From Panulirus ornatus (taxonomy: Eukaryota; Arthropoda; Malacostraca; Decapoda; Palinuridae), in contig NC_092265.1 of assembly GCF_036320965.1 (NCBI RefSeq), forward strand, positions 3,696,501 to 3,760,500: a stretch of DNA of 64,000 nt, written 5' to 3'. Shown here in pieces: positions 43,796 through 56,150 of this stretch. Each line of letters opens with the position of its first letter. Within the stretch, counting starts at the first letter, position 1. Both the position numbers and the translations under genes were made by a program. The notes under the pieces were generated by a model. That model was not told the origin of the DNA. It was given only the letters and a program-made list of their open reading frames with translations, and made no database searches.

Positions 43796-45428
43796 GACGA
43801 CGATGGGTCACTCAACTTATTCTTACATCTCAGCCACGTTTGCCTCTTGTGGGTCCCTGGCACGCCCTCGATGCATCTGTCAGGGATAAGGACTCTCGTA
43901 TATATCGCCCTACTAGTTATGGTGGAAGGCCTTCGATCGGGCTCTTGACAGAAGCAGGGTACGACCAGCCTTCGTGATATACCAACCAGAGTAGAAGCAT
44001 CGGTGAGAAGCTCACACAAACTCAAACAAAAGCATGGGAGGATCACTAGTGTGTGGTGGGAAAGTGGCTGCAGTCACTGGCGGTGTTAAAACAGATCAGG
44101 ATGTGTTTTCTCCCTTAATATTCGTACTGTTTGTAAATAGAACAACGAGAGAAATTTCTGATAATAACGTGCCTTCCATTGCATTTGTATAATGGAGATC
44201 ATGTCAAGATGATAACACACGGTAAGCCAAGCCCTGCCGCCGCCCCCCCACCCCGCTGAAAGTGTTAAGAGATGGAAATTGAAAGTGGAACGGAACGCCG
44301 CGAAAATCAGTGGTGGTAAATTTGAACCGTTGACACTATCTAGAGATGGGAGGCTGCGTTATCTAGCTTGGTAAACGCCAGCTAAAACAGGTCTCCCGAC
44401 TTGCAATCCCAAAGGCAAGACTATAAACAAAGATGGCCTAATAGAAAATGAGATTAACTGTAGAAAAGTGCCAAGTGCAGTGTGGATGGACATTCATTCC
44501 GTTCCATCCCCTCTTCTGGGAATTCTGAATACCCTTTAAAAAAAGGTTCAGGTACTCCTAAATTTAAGGACACTGAGAATCGTCCTGAAACATGGTGCTG
44601 ATGACTGGGTATTAAGAAATAAAACCAGAATCAGAGCTCAAGCGGCACACACGAAAGTTAATCAAGTCACAACAGGGGATCGCTTGAGAAATATTGGACA
44701 TATGAAGCGATATTCACGAAGATTCACTACTGGATTTCATTGAACAGAGACGCCTCACGATGCTAAGGTTACTGAGAGGGGCGTACCCGATAAAGAGGTC
44801 TTCGTCATGACGTCCACAAGAGTCTATCAAGGTCATGCGGCAAAGCGTACAGCGAGATGGGTGGATACGAGACACTGGAGAGGGTTCAGAAGGAGGATGA
44901 GCACCCACCATCGAGGCGGACCAGCTACGTACTGTGGTCTACACAGACTTGCCTGGAGACTCCTCGTCTAGCTGGACCGTTGAGAAGCCTTTTGGCACCT
45001 CCCGGAAAACTGACGAGAAGCTGAACTTGAAAAAGAACATCTAAAAAAGAAAAAAAAAGACACCCCGTCTCTCTCTCTCTCTCTGACTGCTTCACACAAG
45101 CATCAAACGATCGCAAACGCCAACACTGGCCAGCCAGCCTACATCAGACGAACACACGGGTATTGCCAGCTATTCTAAATATATGCCGGGGCTCGAACCG
45201 CCGTCCTCTCGGGTGCCCATCACGGGGAACATTCTGGGAATTGTGGAGGATGGAATTCGAGGCATTCCCATTCCCATGACGAATGATCTCGCAGGCGTCC
45301 ATACAGCTCCAGCACCTCCCAAGTCTCTCGTGAACTCTACACCCTGACCTCTTCCTCCTCGTCCGAAGTGGATGAAAAAAGAAATAAAGAAATGAAGAGT
45401 CGACTAACAAACAATCTTATTTATAAAG

Positions 45429-45430
<2 letters not shown>
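43796..45430. other. Unassigned stretch
   Basis: No array. A B-box-like GGCGGTTCGAGCCCCGG lies on the minus strand at about 45203-45187, but no A box or shared SINE body was found. (TC)7 at 45068-45083. Open frames do not look coding. Confidence 0.4.

Positions 45431-45511
<81 letters not shown>
45431..45511. repeat. (AT)n microsatellite, 81 bp
   Basis: Perfect AT array. Confidence 0.97.
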
Positions 45512-45514
<3 letters not shown>

Positions 45515-45633
45515 CTTTATTTGCCATTCTGTCAGGCGGGGTAATGGTGGTGGTGACAGGGCTAGGGGTTGGCAATGTTTCCGATGTGCGAAAAAAAAAA
45601 AAAAACATGACGGGGGAGAGAAAGATGATAAAC

Positions 45634-45634
<1 letters not shown>

Positions 45635-45705
<71 letters not shown>
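45635..45705. repeat. (GA)n microsatellite, 71 bp
   Basis: Perfect GA array after an A-run at 45591. Confidence 0.97.
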
Positions 45706-45707
<2 letters not shown>

Positions 45708-46149
45708 CCTCTATAAATGCACTGTTGATGACAGAGACGACTAAGCACATCCCAGGTGTAACTAACACGAGAAACTGGGAACCTACAACGAAGCGTCGTT
45801 CGTGCAGGCAGACGGACAGACAGACAGGCAGAAGTGTCGTTCTGAAGCCTTGAGGATCATGATGGAACAGTTGGCGAGGAGAATGGAGGAGGTCATACCA
45901 CAGCGACGCACCAGTATACGTCAAGCAAAGTGGCGCTCACTCAAACCCGTTTCCTACCTTCCTCCACACTATACCTCGTATTTCGGGGCCTCTTCTACCC
46001 TGAACTCATTTATATTCCTTAGACACAGACATGGTAGCTTTACAGTCATACTGACTCATGTCAGAGTATCAGGAACACCTTAAAAAGAGATGGCCTCTCT
46101 TTGTATTAATTGAAGGCCAGGTACTACCCCTACAAACGTGTCTTAACAT
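45706..46149. other. Unassigned, with a weak coding-like frame
   Basis: The plus frame 45802-46083 begins with a hydrophilic stretch (MMEQLARRMEEVIPQRR), but the rest is not coding-like and no family is recognised. Confidence 0.3.
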
Positions 46150-46350
46150 AAAAAAAATCATGAATAATAGAATTATGATTAAATGAGTGAGGGGTTCGTC
46201 AAGTTAGCCATGATTGTCGGCCTGTTTAACACTCCCTTGGAAATATATATTTTACCTAAAAAAATGGCATTATTGTAGATGAGCAAATGGATGAAAAGTC
46301 TGGTCAAGGTAGCCATGTTTGCTGGACTGTTTTACCCTTACAGAGACAGA
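46150..46350. repeat. Degenerate duplication, about 112 bp unit
   Basis: GTCAAGTTAGCCATGATTGT and GTCAAGGTAGCCATGTTTGC, about 105-112 bases apart, each followed by GG(A/C)CTGTTT. Confidence 0.6.
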
Positions 46351-47468
46351 CGGTGAGGAACAATTTCGCTCGCCCGGTATGGAGGTGGATTTCAGTAAAT
46401 TCAACCTTCATGCCCGTATAACTGTTTTTGTCGGTCCGGAACGGTAGTCTCCCACGCGGCGTATGTGGGAAGGGAATTCATAACACAAATATAAAGAGAA
46501 AATCAAAAGCTGGTTATGATGGAATGGATCCAGTTACGTCGCAGAGAGGGATAAGTCAGAGAATGAAACACAGCTGAATGGAACCAGGAAGAGGAATGTG
46601 AAAGGCTAAAATTCTTTCGCAAATCTGTTCACAAAGGGAGCGAGGGATTAGTTCATTGTGTGTGAACGTCACCAAAGACAGGTGTCGGAGGCCATGAAAG
46701 GTGTTTTATGAGTAATATTGTTCTTCATAAGCGGCTGGAAATGTTGGCTGGAACCTAAAAGAGATTCCGGGATGAGAGGGATCCAGCTGCCGGGAGGGGG
46801 GTTGCAAAAGAGGAGGAGATATATACAGGAATGAAGCTATGAAACGTCCCGAGGCTTGCGTTAGGGAGGGAGTGGAGAAAGAATAGTACATCGCGAGAGA
46901 AACTTTGGCGACGTTTTACTAAAAAAAACAAAACAAAAAAACAGGAGGTCGTACAGAAACGTACACTTGAATGATCTAAGGTCGAACAAGAACAATAAAT
47001 GCAAAAGCCTTATCGACGTAATGAGGCGAGAACAAGAGGACCAGGATGAAGATGAATTCAGGACGAATTTTCAAAAAAGAATGAAGACTGACAAGAATAA
47101 TTACCTTGACCTCATTATCCAATCAAAGGGGGTCATCACCCACAGGAGGAAATTAAGACTGGTATAGGGTAACAACAACAAAAAAAAATCGAGGGCTTTT
47201 TTGTCCCTCTACCTAAAACGTCGTTCCCTAGAGAAGGATTATGGACCACTTTAAGGATGCTTTAACTAAAGGCCCTTAAGGCTCACCACTGAGGAAGTAA
47301 TCCGCCACAGACACCACCACTTAGGATCAGAGTCACATTCTAACACTTACGTGCGTCTCCGTTCAAATCTCACTCCACTAGAGAAAACGTACAAGGACCT
47401 AAAGACCACTGATAACCTTAGGCGGTTTGAAGAAGAATTTCCTTGTTACCAGGTCAACATGCTCAAAC
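46351..47468. other. Unassigned
   Basis: A 66-codon Lys/Asp/Arg-rich frame at 46967-47167 is noted but unsupported. No arrays. Confidence 0.35.
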
Positions 47469-47545
47469 AGATCTCGGTGCCTGTGAAGAGTTAGCAAAAG
47501 GTGTAAACCAAGATCTCGGTCCCTGTGAAGAGCTAACAAACCTTC
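47469..47545. repeat. 42-bp tandem duplication
   Basis: AGATCTCGGT(G/C)CCTGTGAAG occurs at 47469 and 47511, followed by AG(T/C)TA(G/A)CAAA in both. Confidence 0.85.
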
Positions 47546-48940
47546 ACAAATTCAAGAAACATTTCCTCTGAGGATTTTATCCTGAAAAAGAGGTAAAGCT
47601 CATAATGAACTCTTCAAGGATTTGAAGAGCAAAGCTTAACTCGTCTCACTAATCACTGGGACGAGCGAGCTGACTGGCTATGTGTAGCTGGTGTGGTAAG
47701 AGGCTTAGAGCAGTGTTGGGTGGCGGCGACCTTGAGGTGTCAGGGGTGAGGATACTTTGTCTTTTTTTTCTATGACAACGAAGGCCTTCCCTGGAGGCCA
47801 ATGGGAAGGGGATGCCTTTACGCGAGAGAGAGAGACGATTATAAAAAATGAATAGAGAAAACCAAGCTGGAAAAGGGATAAAATAGTGTGCAAAACTCGC
47901 ATATACAGTAAATATAAAAGGAAGACTCCACTAAAATAATAGCACATTAAAAAGTATATAGAGAGGAAAATACATCAACAAGGGATACACTGAGAACACA
48001 CAACTAATACTATGAATAAACCTTAAAACACTATCAAAACCTTCAATAGACCACTAACCAGTACTTCATAGACACACGCAAAAACGGGAAAATAACCAGA
48101 ACACTCAGGGGGAACGCCACTCGAAGACAAGAACAGACCTCGAACCAGTTAACACAACACGAAATCACAGACGAGGAAAGGGAGAGACAGACACACAGTC
48201 AGTACGCCAACATGGCGGAAGCGACGTGTACTGAAAATATACAGTCTGGAAAAAACATATACATCAAATCTACTGTCCAAACACGAGGGTATAGTGCAAA
48301 TACACAGGCCTGGGAAATATACTTCGACTACACTGAATACAGAGAGATATATGGTGGAGCCGATATAGCAGACTGGAATATACCTCTCTCTCTCTCTCTA
48401 TATATATATATACATATATACATATACGTAACTATAATCTCAGATACTACCACACCGTTCCTTGAGAATCGTGGTAGCGCTCAGAACAGACGAAGAATGG
48501 CCTAACTTGCTTACATCCACTATCTATCTGTTTTGTGCAACGCACCGATACCACAGACCCCTTATCCACGAGCCCCACAGACCTTTCCGTGGTTTCCGTT
48601 GATAAGGACACCACAAAGATATGAATAACAGAGAAACAAGGCGATAATGAGCCACACTCAAAAGCCAAGAGTAGAACAGACACTAAATATCATAAGAGTA
48701 GTGCAATATGGAGGAGGGCATTACAGTGGACAAATGTGAGGAAGATCACGAACCTAAAAACAAAGCGGTGTTGTAGGCTTCGATGCCATGCAGTTCTCAA
48801 GATGAGGGATTCACACACGAGAGAGGACGTGGTCCATCTGATGGTCAATTGTTTCCAAAGTTAAGAGTTCTGAGACTCACTGTCATATATAAACTACTGG
48901 GTTCTATCTTCGTGTAGCTTGGTAGCTAGATCTTAGTGTA
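47546..48940. other. Unassigned
   Basis: Small (TC)n/(AT)n at 48384-48428. An ATG at 48212 in good context (CAACATGGCGG) reads MAEATCTENIQSGKN and then becomes AT-rich and unconvincing. Confidence 0.35.
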
Positions 48941-48962
48941 TGTGTGTGTGTGTGTGTGTGTA
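48941..48962. repeat. (GT)n microsatellite
   Basis: About 11 GT units. Confidence 0.9.
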
Positions 48963-49254
48963 ATCATGCATTTGTAATTAAGTAGGTCTACGTTGATGTA
49001 TGTATGAGTGCAATCTGTGGAACGTAACCGAATGTTAGCGGTTAAAATGGACATCAAGTACGTGTAACAGATACATAGATTTTCATTTGACATACACGAC
49101 TCTCCTTCCATACGTCAACTGCGAGATAACAGAAATATCCTCACCTGGAGCGGATCACCAGAGCACCAGACCTCACCTGGAAAGACAGGAAAATATAGTT
49201 TAATAACAGAGATGAAATGATCCCACCTGTGGGATAATACGACCTTAATATATG

Positions 49255-49600
49255 TCACCTAATGAGACCTTTGCTCAACCCAAAATTCAACTGGGATCCA
49301 ACACGATTTTCATCCATTCAGATCCTATGTAATTCAACACGATCCCAATTTCATCTGAATTGGCATGATTGAACTTAGCCCAATTTGATTTATCCTTATA
49401 TTCTACCCAATTTAACTTAGCCTTAACCAAATCATCTCAACCTAACCCACCTTCACTGAAACATAACTTAAACCCAACTAACTTTGCCTCACCTAACCAG
49501 ACTTTGCCTTAACCTACCCCAATCTACCATGACCTTGAGTGACCTGACAATGACCTGACCTAAACTCTCTCTCTCTCTCTCTCTGCCAATCTAACCTAAC
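49255..49600. repeat. Degenerate tandem tract, CCCAATTTGATTT / CCTAACC type
   Basis: Short phrases (ACCCAATTTAACTTAGCC, CTCACCTAACC, TGACCTGAC) recur without a fixed period; (TC)9 at 49566-49584. Confidence 0.45.
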
Positions 49601-49774
49601 AAGATTTCATGCCACTCCTGCCCCATCAACAACCACTTAACGATAAGGGCCATCGTAATACCTTAGTCACCAGAATAATGAGTCATATAATAACATTACA
49701 TAAGGGCGAACCGGAGGGGGATGGCGGTCAAACGACGTTCCTCACGTGAATACCAGTCCACGAGAGACAGCGGG

Positions 49775-49775
<1 letters not shown>

Positions 49776-49850
<75 letters not shown>

Positions 49851-49964
49851 TCATGGATTAAGCTGGGGGGGAAGGGGAGGGGATGGGGGGATGGTCTTAG
49901 AACTCCCTTGTCTCATAAGCGACCATTGGATGTAAACAATAATGAATTCATATGACTCACACAG

Positions 49965-50015
<51 letters not shown>
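49776..50015. repeat. Facing (GA)n and (TC)n arrays (70 and 49 bp)
   Basis: GA array 49776-49845 and TC array 49967-50015, separated by about 120 bases of G-rich then mixed DNA. As complementary arms they could fold into a stem of nearly 50 bp. Confidence 0.95.
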
Positions 50016-50017
<2 letters not shown>

Positions 50018-50034
50018 TCGTTACCTCCCAAATT

Positions 50035-51640
50035 GAAAAAAAAAAAAAAAAAAGGATCCGAATCAATTACACATTTCCTTATTCCTTCTTTCGGTCAGCG
50101 AAATCCCACAAAGAATCGATTCCACCAAGAGGAGGGAAGGGGGAATAATAAACCCCCCCCCCAGGATGAGCCGATACCCCCCCAGGGGATCTTAACCAAG
50201 ACCTGGCACACTCCCAGGGTACTGTGCTACCACAGGGGAACCTTTCACTAAGACTCCTCATACTCCCATGGCTTCAGAACTACGAGCCCCACACGATGAC
50301 ATTATGAGAAGAGGAGAACCAAGGCTAAGATGTTACTGAACTGCTACAAGACTTTCCAAGGCTATGTGTGACGCCTGTGTATTCTATAAAACTCCCCTTT
50401 CTTGACCCAACGCACCAGTCACATACACAAACTCATATATACATATACATACATATTTCATACACACACACACACAACATAGTGAGTGCGTATTTTTACC
50501 AGGACGCTGTAGGCAAAATTTTTAAAAAGATAAACCATCCCAGATAAAAAAACAATTATAACTGCTATATGTTTTAGTACAATTTAATAACCATAAATTC
50601 CCTACAACAGCCACTGAAAATAAAACAAAATAATCACTGGCAAAAAATTCTGAGATAATCATTACGAAATATAATTCCAAAATAATCAAATTTAAAATCC
50701 TTGCCCTTTTTTCACTTCATATAGGAGTATTATGGATTTTTTTAATTCTATATGCAATTCTAAAGAAGCTATATGGTAATATAGAGAAAATTCTCCTACC
50801 AAAATCTCATAAACGAAATTACTTTACGAGGGAATTCCGCCAGAGAGAAAAGTACAATCAACCGAAAAGTAAAAAAAAGTAACAAAAGTAATCGGAAAAG
50901 TAGATACGTGCTCAGTTGGGTCTGTCAATTTCTCTTTCCCGGTCACCTGATGTTGGAACTAGCCCATCAAAAGCGTTGTAAAACAATACTAATTGCAGAG
51001 GTAATCATGAATAATTTGCATACACACCTGATGTTGCTAATTAATAATCAGTAAGGCCCAGCTGATCACCGGGGGCAAATTAATGATAAGTCAATCTTAC
51101 CTGCAATGACATTCGAGTGCTGTCGACCTAATGTTCCCTAATCATAAAGGTCAGTATGATACTGAATCATGTGTATATGTGTGTGTGTTTTACCGGGCTC
51201 TGCCTGCTTGAGGTTCCAGTGCAAGTGAATTTTTCATCGCAAAGGAGTCCACCCTGACCCTGCGACTGTGGGTAGCGCAGCACTGAGCCTATAGGAATCT
51301 CTGAACCCCTTTGGAAAAGCGAGTCCTAGAGCTGTATGATCATAACCATCATATCAGTATAGATAAAAGCCGGGGGTCATATTAGCCAGAGATCGATCTC
51401 AATTACTTTCCTTTAGCTTTTGCCTATCATCAAATCCCCTTACCCTACCCAACCCACCTTCCCTCCCCTGCTTACCCTACACTACCAGTGACCCATTTCC
51501 TGGTCGTTCACCCCTTTTGTCTACCTACGTCAATTACTCCGTTGACCTGGTGGTTTGCCTTTCCAGCTACTTTTTCATATCACTTCTTTTTGCTCACGAA
51601 GCTTAGTTGCTTACTGTGTTTACCTGCCTTTCTAGCTTAT
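50035..51640. other. Unassigned, A/T-rich
   Basis: Poly-A at 50037-50053, C-runs at 50153-50162, a short CA array at 50464-50475. 50520-50700 repeats AAATAATCA-like phrases. No gene or element recognised. Confidence 0.4.
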
Positions 51641-51644
51641 TTGT

Positions 51645-51788
51645 TGATGAAGCTTAATGCTTACAAAGCTCACTTGGTTTCGAAGCTTACTTGTTCACGA
51701 AGCTTACCTGTTTATGAAGTTTACTTGTTTACGAAGCTTATATGTTTACGATGTTTACTTGTTCATGAACCTCACTTGCTGATCACCT
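51645..51788. repeat. Minisatellite, 17-bp unit, about 8 copies
   Basis: Unit CGAAGCTTACTTGTTCA, with copies at 51681, 51698, 51715, 51732 and 51749 and weaker ones on each side. Confidence 0.88.
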
Positions 51789-53649
51789 CTACCTTCCCTA
51801 CATCTCGACCTCGCACATGATCAATCAACCTATCCTCCTTCCCTAATTTCCCTAACATTTTACCCTAATCTCCTCCCCTACAGACATTTTCCTCTGCCTA
51901 ACACATTCCCTACTTACCCACCTACCTACCTTTCCCTTCCTCTATCTCCCTCTCTTACAGTCTGCTGGTATAGTAATTACCTTCCAAGTCTCTTCTAGTT
52001 ACCTTAATTACCCCAATTAGCCCTCACAATTTTACTATGTAAAGCTCATTACCATCATTAGATCCAAAGATGATGTCCCCTATTTTTTTCTTTTAACTGA
52101 TCACCTGTTCAAAGACCATTAAGGGCGACCTGCAAGATCTACAAGATAAGATTATCACTCCTAAAAACCCTATGTTATAAGCAGGGTTGGGGGTAGGAAG
52201 GAAACACCCCCCTATGCTGGTGGGATGGCACGGTCTTACCCCAACTTCCACTGGTCATTATGCAATCATCGGAAATCTATGGAAGCGATGGGAGGAGCGG
52301 TTCAAGGACAAGGGCGTCCGTGTGTGCGTACGTGGTCTGTCCATCGTCATTACTAGTATTTGTGGAGGGGCGGCGATGGAGCCATCCAGCCGCCCAATGG
52401 CACTATAGAATGTCAAGGCGAAAGTGGAGGAAAAAGGTTTAGAGGAAATAAAAAAGAAAAGACTAACGGGAAGAAAAAGCGAATCTAAATAAGTTGCATA
52501 TCAAAAGAGGATCGAAGAGGACGTATATGTTCATCCCATCGTTCTTAAGATACTGGAATGATAACTCAAAGACATTCATATCAAGAGAGGCGATTAACCA
52601 AAATGATACATTAAAAGAAAAGGACTATAGAGGAGGCTTTCATCAGTGTATGATTAAAACCCACAAGGGCGTGAAGACAAGGACCCAAGGAGCACAAGAG
52701 AGAGAAAGAGAGAAAAGGGGGACTGAATAACCTATAAAGCGAACAAAAGAAGATCGATGCGCCCTCCCTTCAGTAGGCCGATCAAATACCACCACTAAGT
52801 CACTGGTGGAACACTTTACTTATTGATACATAAGGCCACGCGTGAATGATAATGATGTGATGACATACAGCTTTAAGCTGTGGCGAAAGTGAGGCAGTGT
52901 CGTCTTCGGAAGCATAAGAGAGAGAGAGAGAGAGAGAGAGCACTTGCTCATCACACTTGACTGATCTTTGTCGACCTTACACCACATACGTGCTCGACTG
53001 AGATCTGTCCACTGATCTCCATACTGCCCTGGGCAGAAATCACCACAAGCACCATTCGGGCCATCATTCACACCACCCGCGTCACCACCCACGCCAGGAA
53101 CCACCAAGGTCGTCCGAACCAAGAACCACCACTACGACCACACCAGCAACCACTTCCACGACCAAGGTCGTCCACGCCAGCCACCTCCCTCGACACCCTC
53201 AGATAAACTTCACCAGGTCCCTCCCTCCCCTGAGTCAACCTGGGTCAATGATTACTTACTCCTAACGTCAAGAGAACTTCATTCCAAGTTTTCTACTTGG
53301 TTATAAAGTGAAGCTTTCTGTTCTCTAACCATGCGGACGACCTCCTTCTTCAAATGGAGTTCTCTACCTCGACCACAGTGACATTATTAACTTCCAACGA
53401 GAAATTCGATTTTTTAATCTCGTTCAACGAGAAACTCTACTGCTCATGAGTACCTTCTGTTCATTCGTGCATTCGTTAAACATATCAATCCACTCCAATT
53501 ATTCTTCCTGTCTATCCACAACCACTATCCAACCTCGGTCCTTCCTGTGTATCCACAACTCCTACTCTCCTATCCGGCCGGTATCCGGGTTAGTGGGCGT
53601 CGTGATCAATGTCCTGATGAATATTTAGGCTCGGTCGCGGAGTATCGAC
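51789..53649. other. Unassigned stretch
   Basis: Pyrimidine-rich at 51790-51960; (GA)10 at 52917-52940; CCACCACGACCAC-like phrases at 53040-53180. No coding-like frame except as described next. Confidence 0.4.
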
Positions 53650-53694
53650 ATGGCCGCTGTTGGTGCAGCGAGAGAGAATCAGCTGACAGACTAA
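53650..53694 (+). CDS. Possible upstream ORF (14 codons)
   Basis: ATG in context GACATGG, peptide MAAVGAARENQLTD then TAA. It ends 22 bases before the ATG at 53717. If that ATG is a real start, this would be a typical regulatory upstream ORF. Confidence 0.2.
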   Translation: MAAVGAARENQLTD

Positions 53695-53716
53695 CAACAA
53701 CAACTGGCCGGTCACC

Positions 53717-53787
53717 ATGGCAACCGGGACGCCCACCTACTCCAACGCTCACAAGAGACTCGAGAAGACGGTTGGGTCAAACCTTAG
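53717..53787 (+). CDS. Candidate first coding exon of unknown gene
   Basis: The ATG lies in a near-ideal start context (GTCACCATGGCA). The frame reads MATGTPTYSNAHKRLEKTVG and reaches a donor-like TTAG|GTGTGT at 53787/53788, after which only GT/AT microsatellite follows. Introns often start in such repeats. The product is not recognised. Donor phase is 2, which does not directly fit the candidate exon at 57181, so further exons would be needed. Chance is possible at this length. Confidence 0.25.
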
Positions 53788-53860
<73 letters not shown>

Positions 53861-53884
53861 CGTATGTGTGTGTGTGTGTGTGTG
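53788..53884. repeat. Compound (GT)n(AT)n(GT)n microsatellite
   Basis: GT to 53797, AT with small breaks to about 53862, then GT. Confidence 0.96.
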
Positions 53885-54145
53885 TTCTGGAACATCTTAT
53901 GACTTTCTGGAAAGGTATAAATCAGATTCTTATCTGATATCTGGCCATGATAATGCCGAAGTCCCAAACCCAACTTGATTTACAGGATCACTTCTTGTGA
54001 GAGGCCGTTATGGAGGTACTACGATTCGGCGAAATTTTTGTTTTGCTGTATATTTCATTATGAACATTATTGACGTTATTCTAGTTTGCCCTTTAAAATA
54101 AACAAACGTATTGACCTCCATTACGGGTCGTTCCCTGCAGCTTCA
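53885..54145. other. Unassigned
   Basis: No array and no coding-like frame. Confidence 0.35.

Positions 54146-54211
<66 letters not shown>
54146..54211. repeat. (AT)n microsatellite
   Basis: AT array with one ATAC break. Confidence 0.96.
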
Positions 54212-54214
<3 letters not shown>

Positions 54215-54383
54215 TTAATCGCCTCCCTCGCTTTAGCGAGATACCATTCGGGACGAACGGACAGCAACAGACAACAACAACAGAATGCTCTCAATCAAAC
54301 AGTATAACAGCAAACGGTTACAGAGTTTAAGCCTAATGGAAAACGTCAATTGATGAGGACGTTGGGCCACTGATCTCTTTAGT

Positions 54384-54500
54384 CAGTCAATGGCCGCTAA
54401 TGGCATGTCGGTAAATGGCCACAAATAGCATGTTGGTAAATGGCCACAAATAGCATGTTGGTAAATGGCCACTGAGGCCATGTTGGTAAATGGGGCAATA
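54384..54500. repeat. Minisatellite, 25-bp unit, 4.6 copies
   Basis: Unit TGGTAAATGGCCACAAATAG then CATGT. The two middle copies are identical. Confidence 0.93.
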
Positions 54501-55045
54501 GCCAGCCCAAGGACCAGAAGACATTCTACGGTGTAATTACCTATTGATACTGTATAGGGAGGTCTACACCCGTGGGAAGACCTATCTCTTTCAGAACTCT
54601 CTTAAACAATGCCGTATGTGGTTGCCTGTTACTAATTATCAATTGTGTTACGGGGGAGAGGCAGCTTTTCATACAGTCGTGTTAAATCACGTACTTCACT
54701 TAGTGTATATCTACCATGTTCCTACTTCCTAAATGGCACACACACACACCTTTCTTCAATTCGAACATCGAAATGGCCAATTAACAAAACTACAACGAAC
54801 ATTACTCCTCTCAAATTATAAACAATTAGGCTATTAATAATGTTACGTTCTCCTCCTTCAGGAAGGGTGTTGTGGGGAGGGAAGTATACGGATCATTGTT
54901 GAGAAAATGCGGTTATAATTAACTTTACAAGTCTCTGTTCTCAAGCGAGAGGCTATTTTTGTTCTGTCATGTATTAACTTTTAAGTTTTCCAGTTCGATT
55001 TTCTCTTACGCTCTTCTTATCCACGTTCGTTACATATTCGTTTCA

Positions 55046-55047
<2 letters not shown>
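54501..55047. other. Unassigned
   Basis: No arrays except a CACACACACAC at 54738. No coding-like frame. Confidence 0.4.

Positions 55048-55120
<73 letters not shown>
55048..55120. repeat. (AT)n microsatellite, 73 bp
   Basis: Perfect AT array. 55121-55988 to the right is unassigned. Confidence 0.97.
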
Positions 55121-55123
<3 letters not shown>

Positions 55124-55988
55124 CTTATTTACGCAAGTATTAGTCTTACTTCGTCCAAATGTTCTTTGTCCTTTTTCTTACGTCAACCACCCTCAGCTCT
55201 GTCTGCCAGCCAACTGTACTGAGGCGTCTGTCTTCAGCTCAGAGATTCACAACAGCAACCAGCCAACCTTCACAATTAAAGCCCAGGAAAGATTAAACCT
55301 CTCCTCCCTCTCGCTTTAAACCAGCCTTGGGGAACACAGTACGAGACTTTTTCCCTCTTCTCCCGGCGTCGTTGCAGACACCGTGCCAAATGTGTTAATC
55401 TCTTTTTTCCCCCCCCGCCGGCGAACTTAATGATACTGTTATCAGTTTTAAGGAAATTAAAAGACGCTCACATTAACAGTAATGATACGGTGTAGAAAAT
55501 TAATCTACTAGTATTAACTAGTTAGGAAAAAACACATGGCTGCCATCAGTTCTCCGAATTGAATTGGTCGCCGTTTCTATTTGGCTTTAATTTTTCTCTA
55601 CATGTCTCTTAAGAAACACATCGATACTATTATATAAACCCCTTTATCTTGGTCGTTAAATACTCGTGTCAGATGGGCTCAACTCTCCCCGTTAACACTG
55701 AACACACAGGATGTAAACCACAGTCACAAGGATTACACTCGAGTTAGCAAACATGAGACCTGACTGCTGTAATTATAATGAATTCATATAATTCCTACAG
55801 AACTGTGTACAAAATGTGTAAACAACTCGTTCACAATGAGGGTCTAACCCTACATATTACACAAACTACGCCAATCGTTCCTAACGCAAATAAATTTTCG
55901 TTTAGTAACTTTTATTTAACGATGTAGACTAGTTAATATCTCAGTAATGTAACATGAATTATCTAATTACGTGGATCTGTTCTGAAAC

Positions 55989-56150
55989 CTTCAGTGGGCA
56001 TTCTTCGCTCCGTGTTGCTTAAGGTGGGGATGAGTACACTAAAACCTCCCAAGTTCTAGCGCATAGGTTCGAATTCTGGTGGCGGCAGTTGGTCTACAGT
56101 CAACCTAGCTGTTCATCTACCCTTAGGGTTGGTCAATAAAAATGGGTTAA
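55989..56150 (+). mobile_element. tRNA-derived SINE copy 2
   Basis: B-box-like GGTTCGAATTC at 56066-56076. The A-box region near 55990 is decayed (TTCAGTGGGCATTC). The body CTACAGTCAACCTAGCTGTT, CATCTACCCTTAGGGTTGG, TCAATAAAAATGGGTT aligns, in order and spacing, with the minus-strand copy at 29026-29212 (CCACATCCAACCCAGGTGTT, CATCCTCCCCTCAGGCTTG, AGCAATAAATGGGT). Similarity outside the tRNA part identifies one SINE family. Confidence 0.82.

Noticed and set aside
43753..44046. 97-codon minus-strand frame
   Set aside because: Varied composition but weak codon bias, one end in a degenerate repeat, no motif or splice context.
45165..45330. Third SINE copy on the minus strand
   Set aside because: Only a B-box-like GGTTCGAGCCCC is present; no A box at a sensible distance and no similarity to the body of the other two copies.
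49440..49600. Telomere-like CCTAA repeats
   Set aside because: Only scattered CCTAACC phrases without a regular five-base period.
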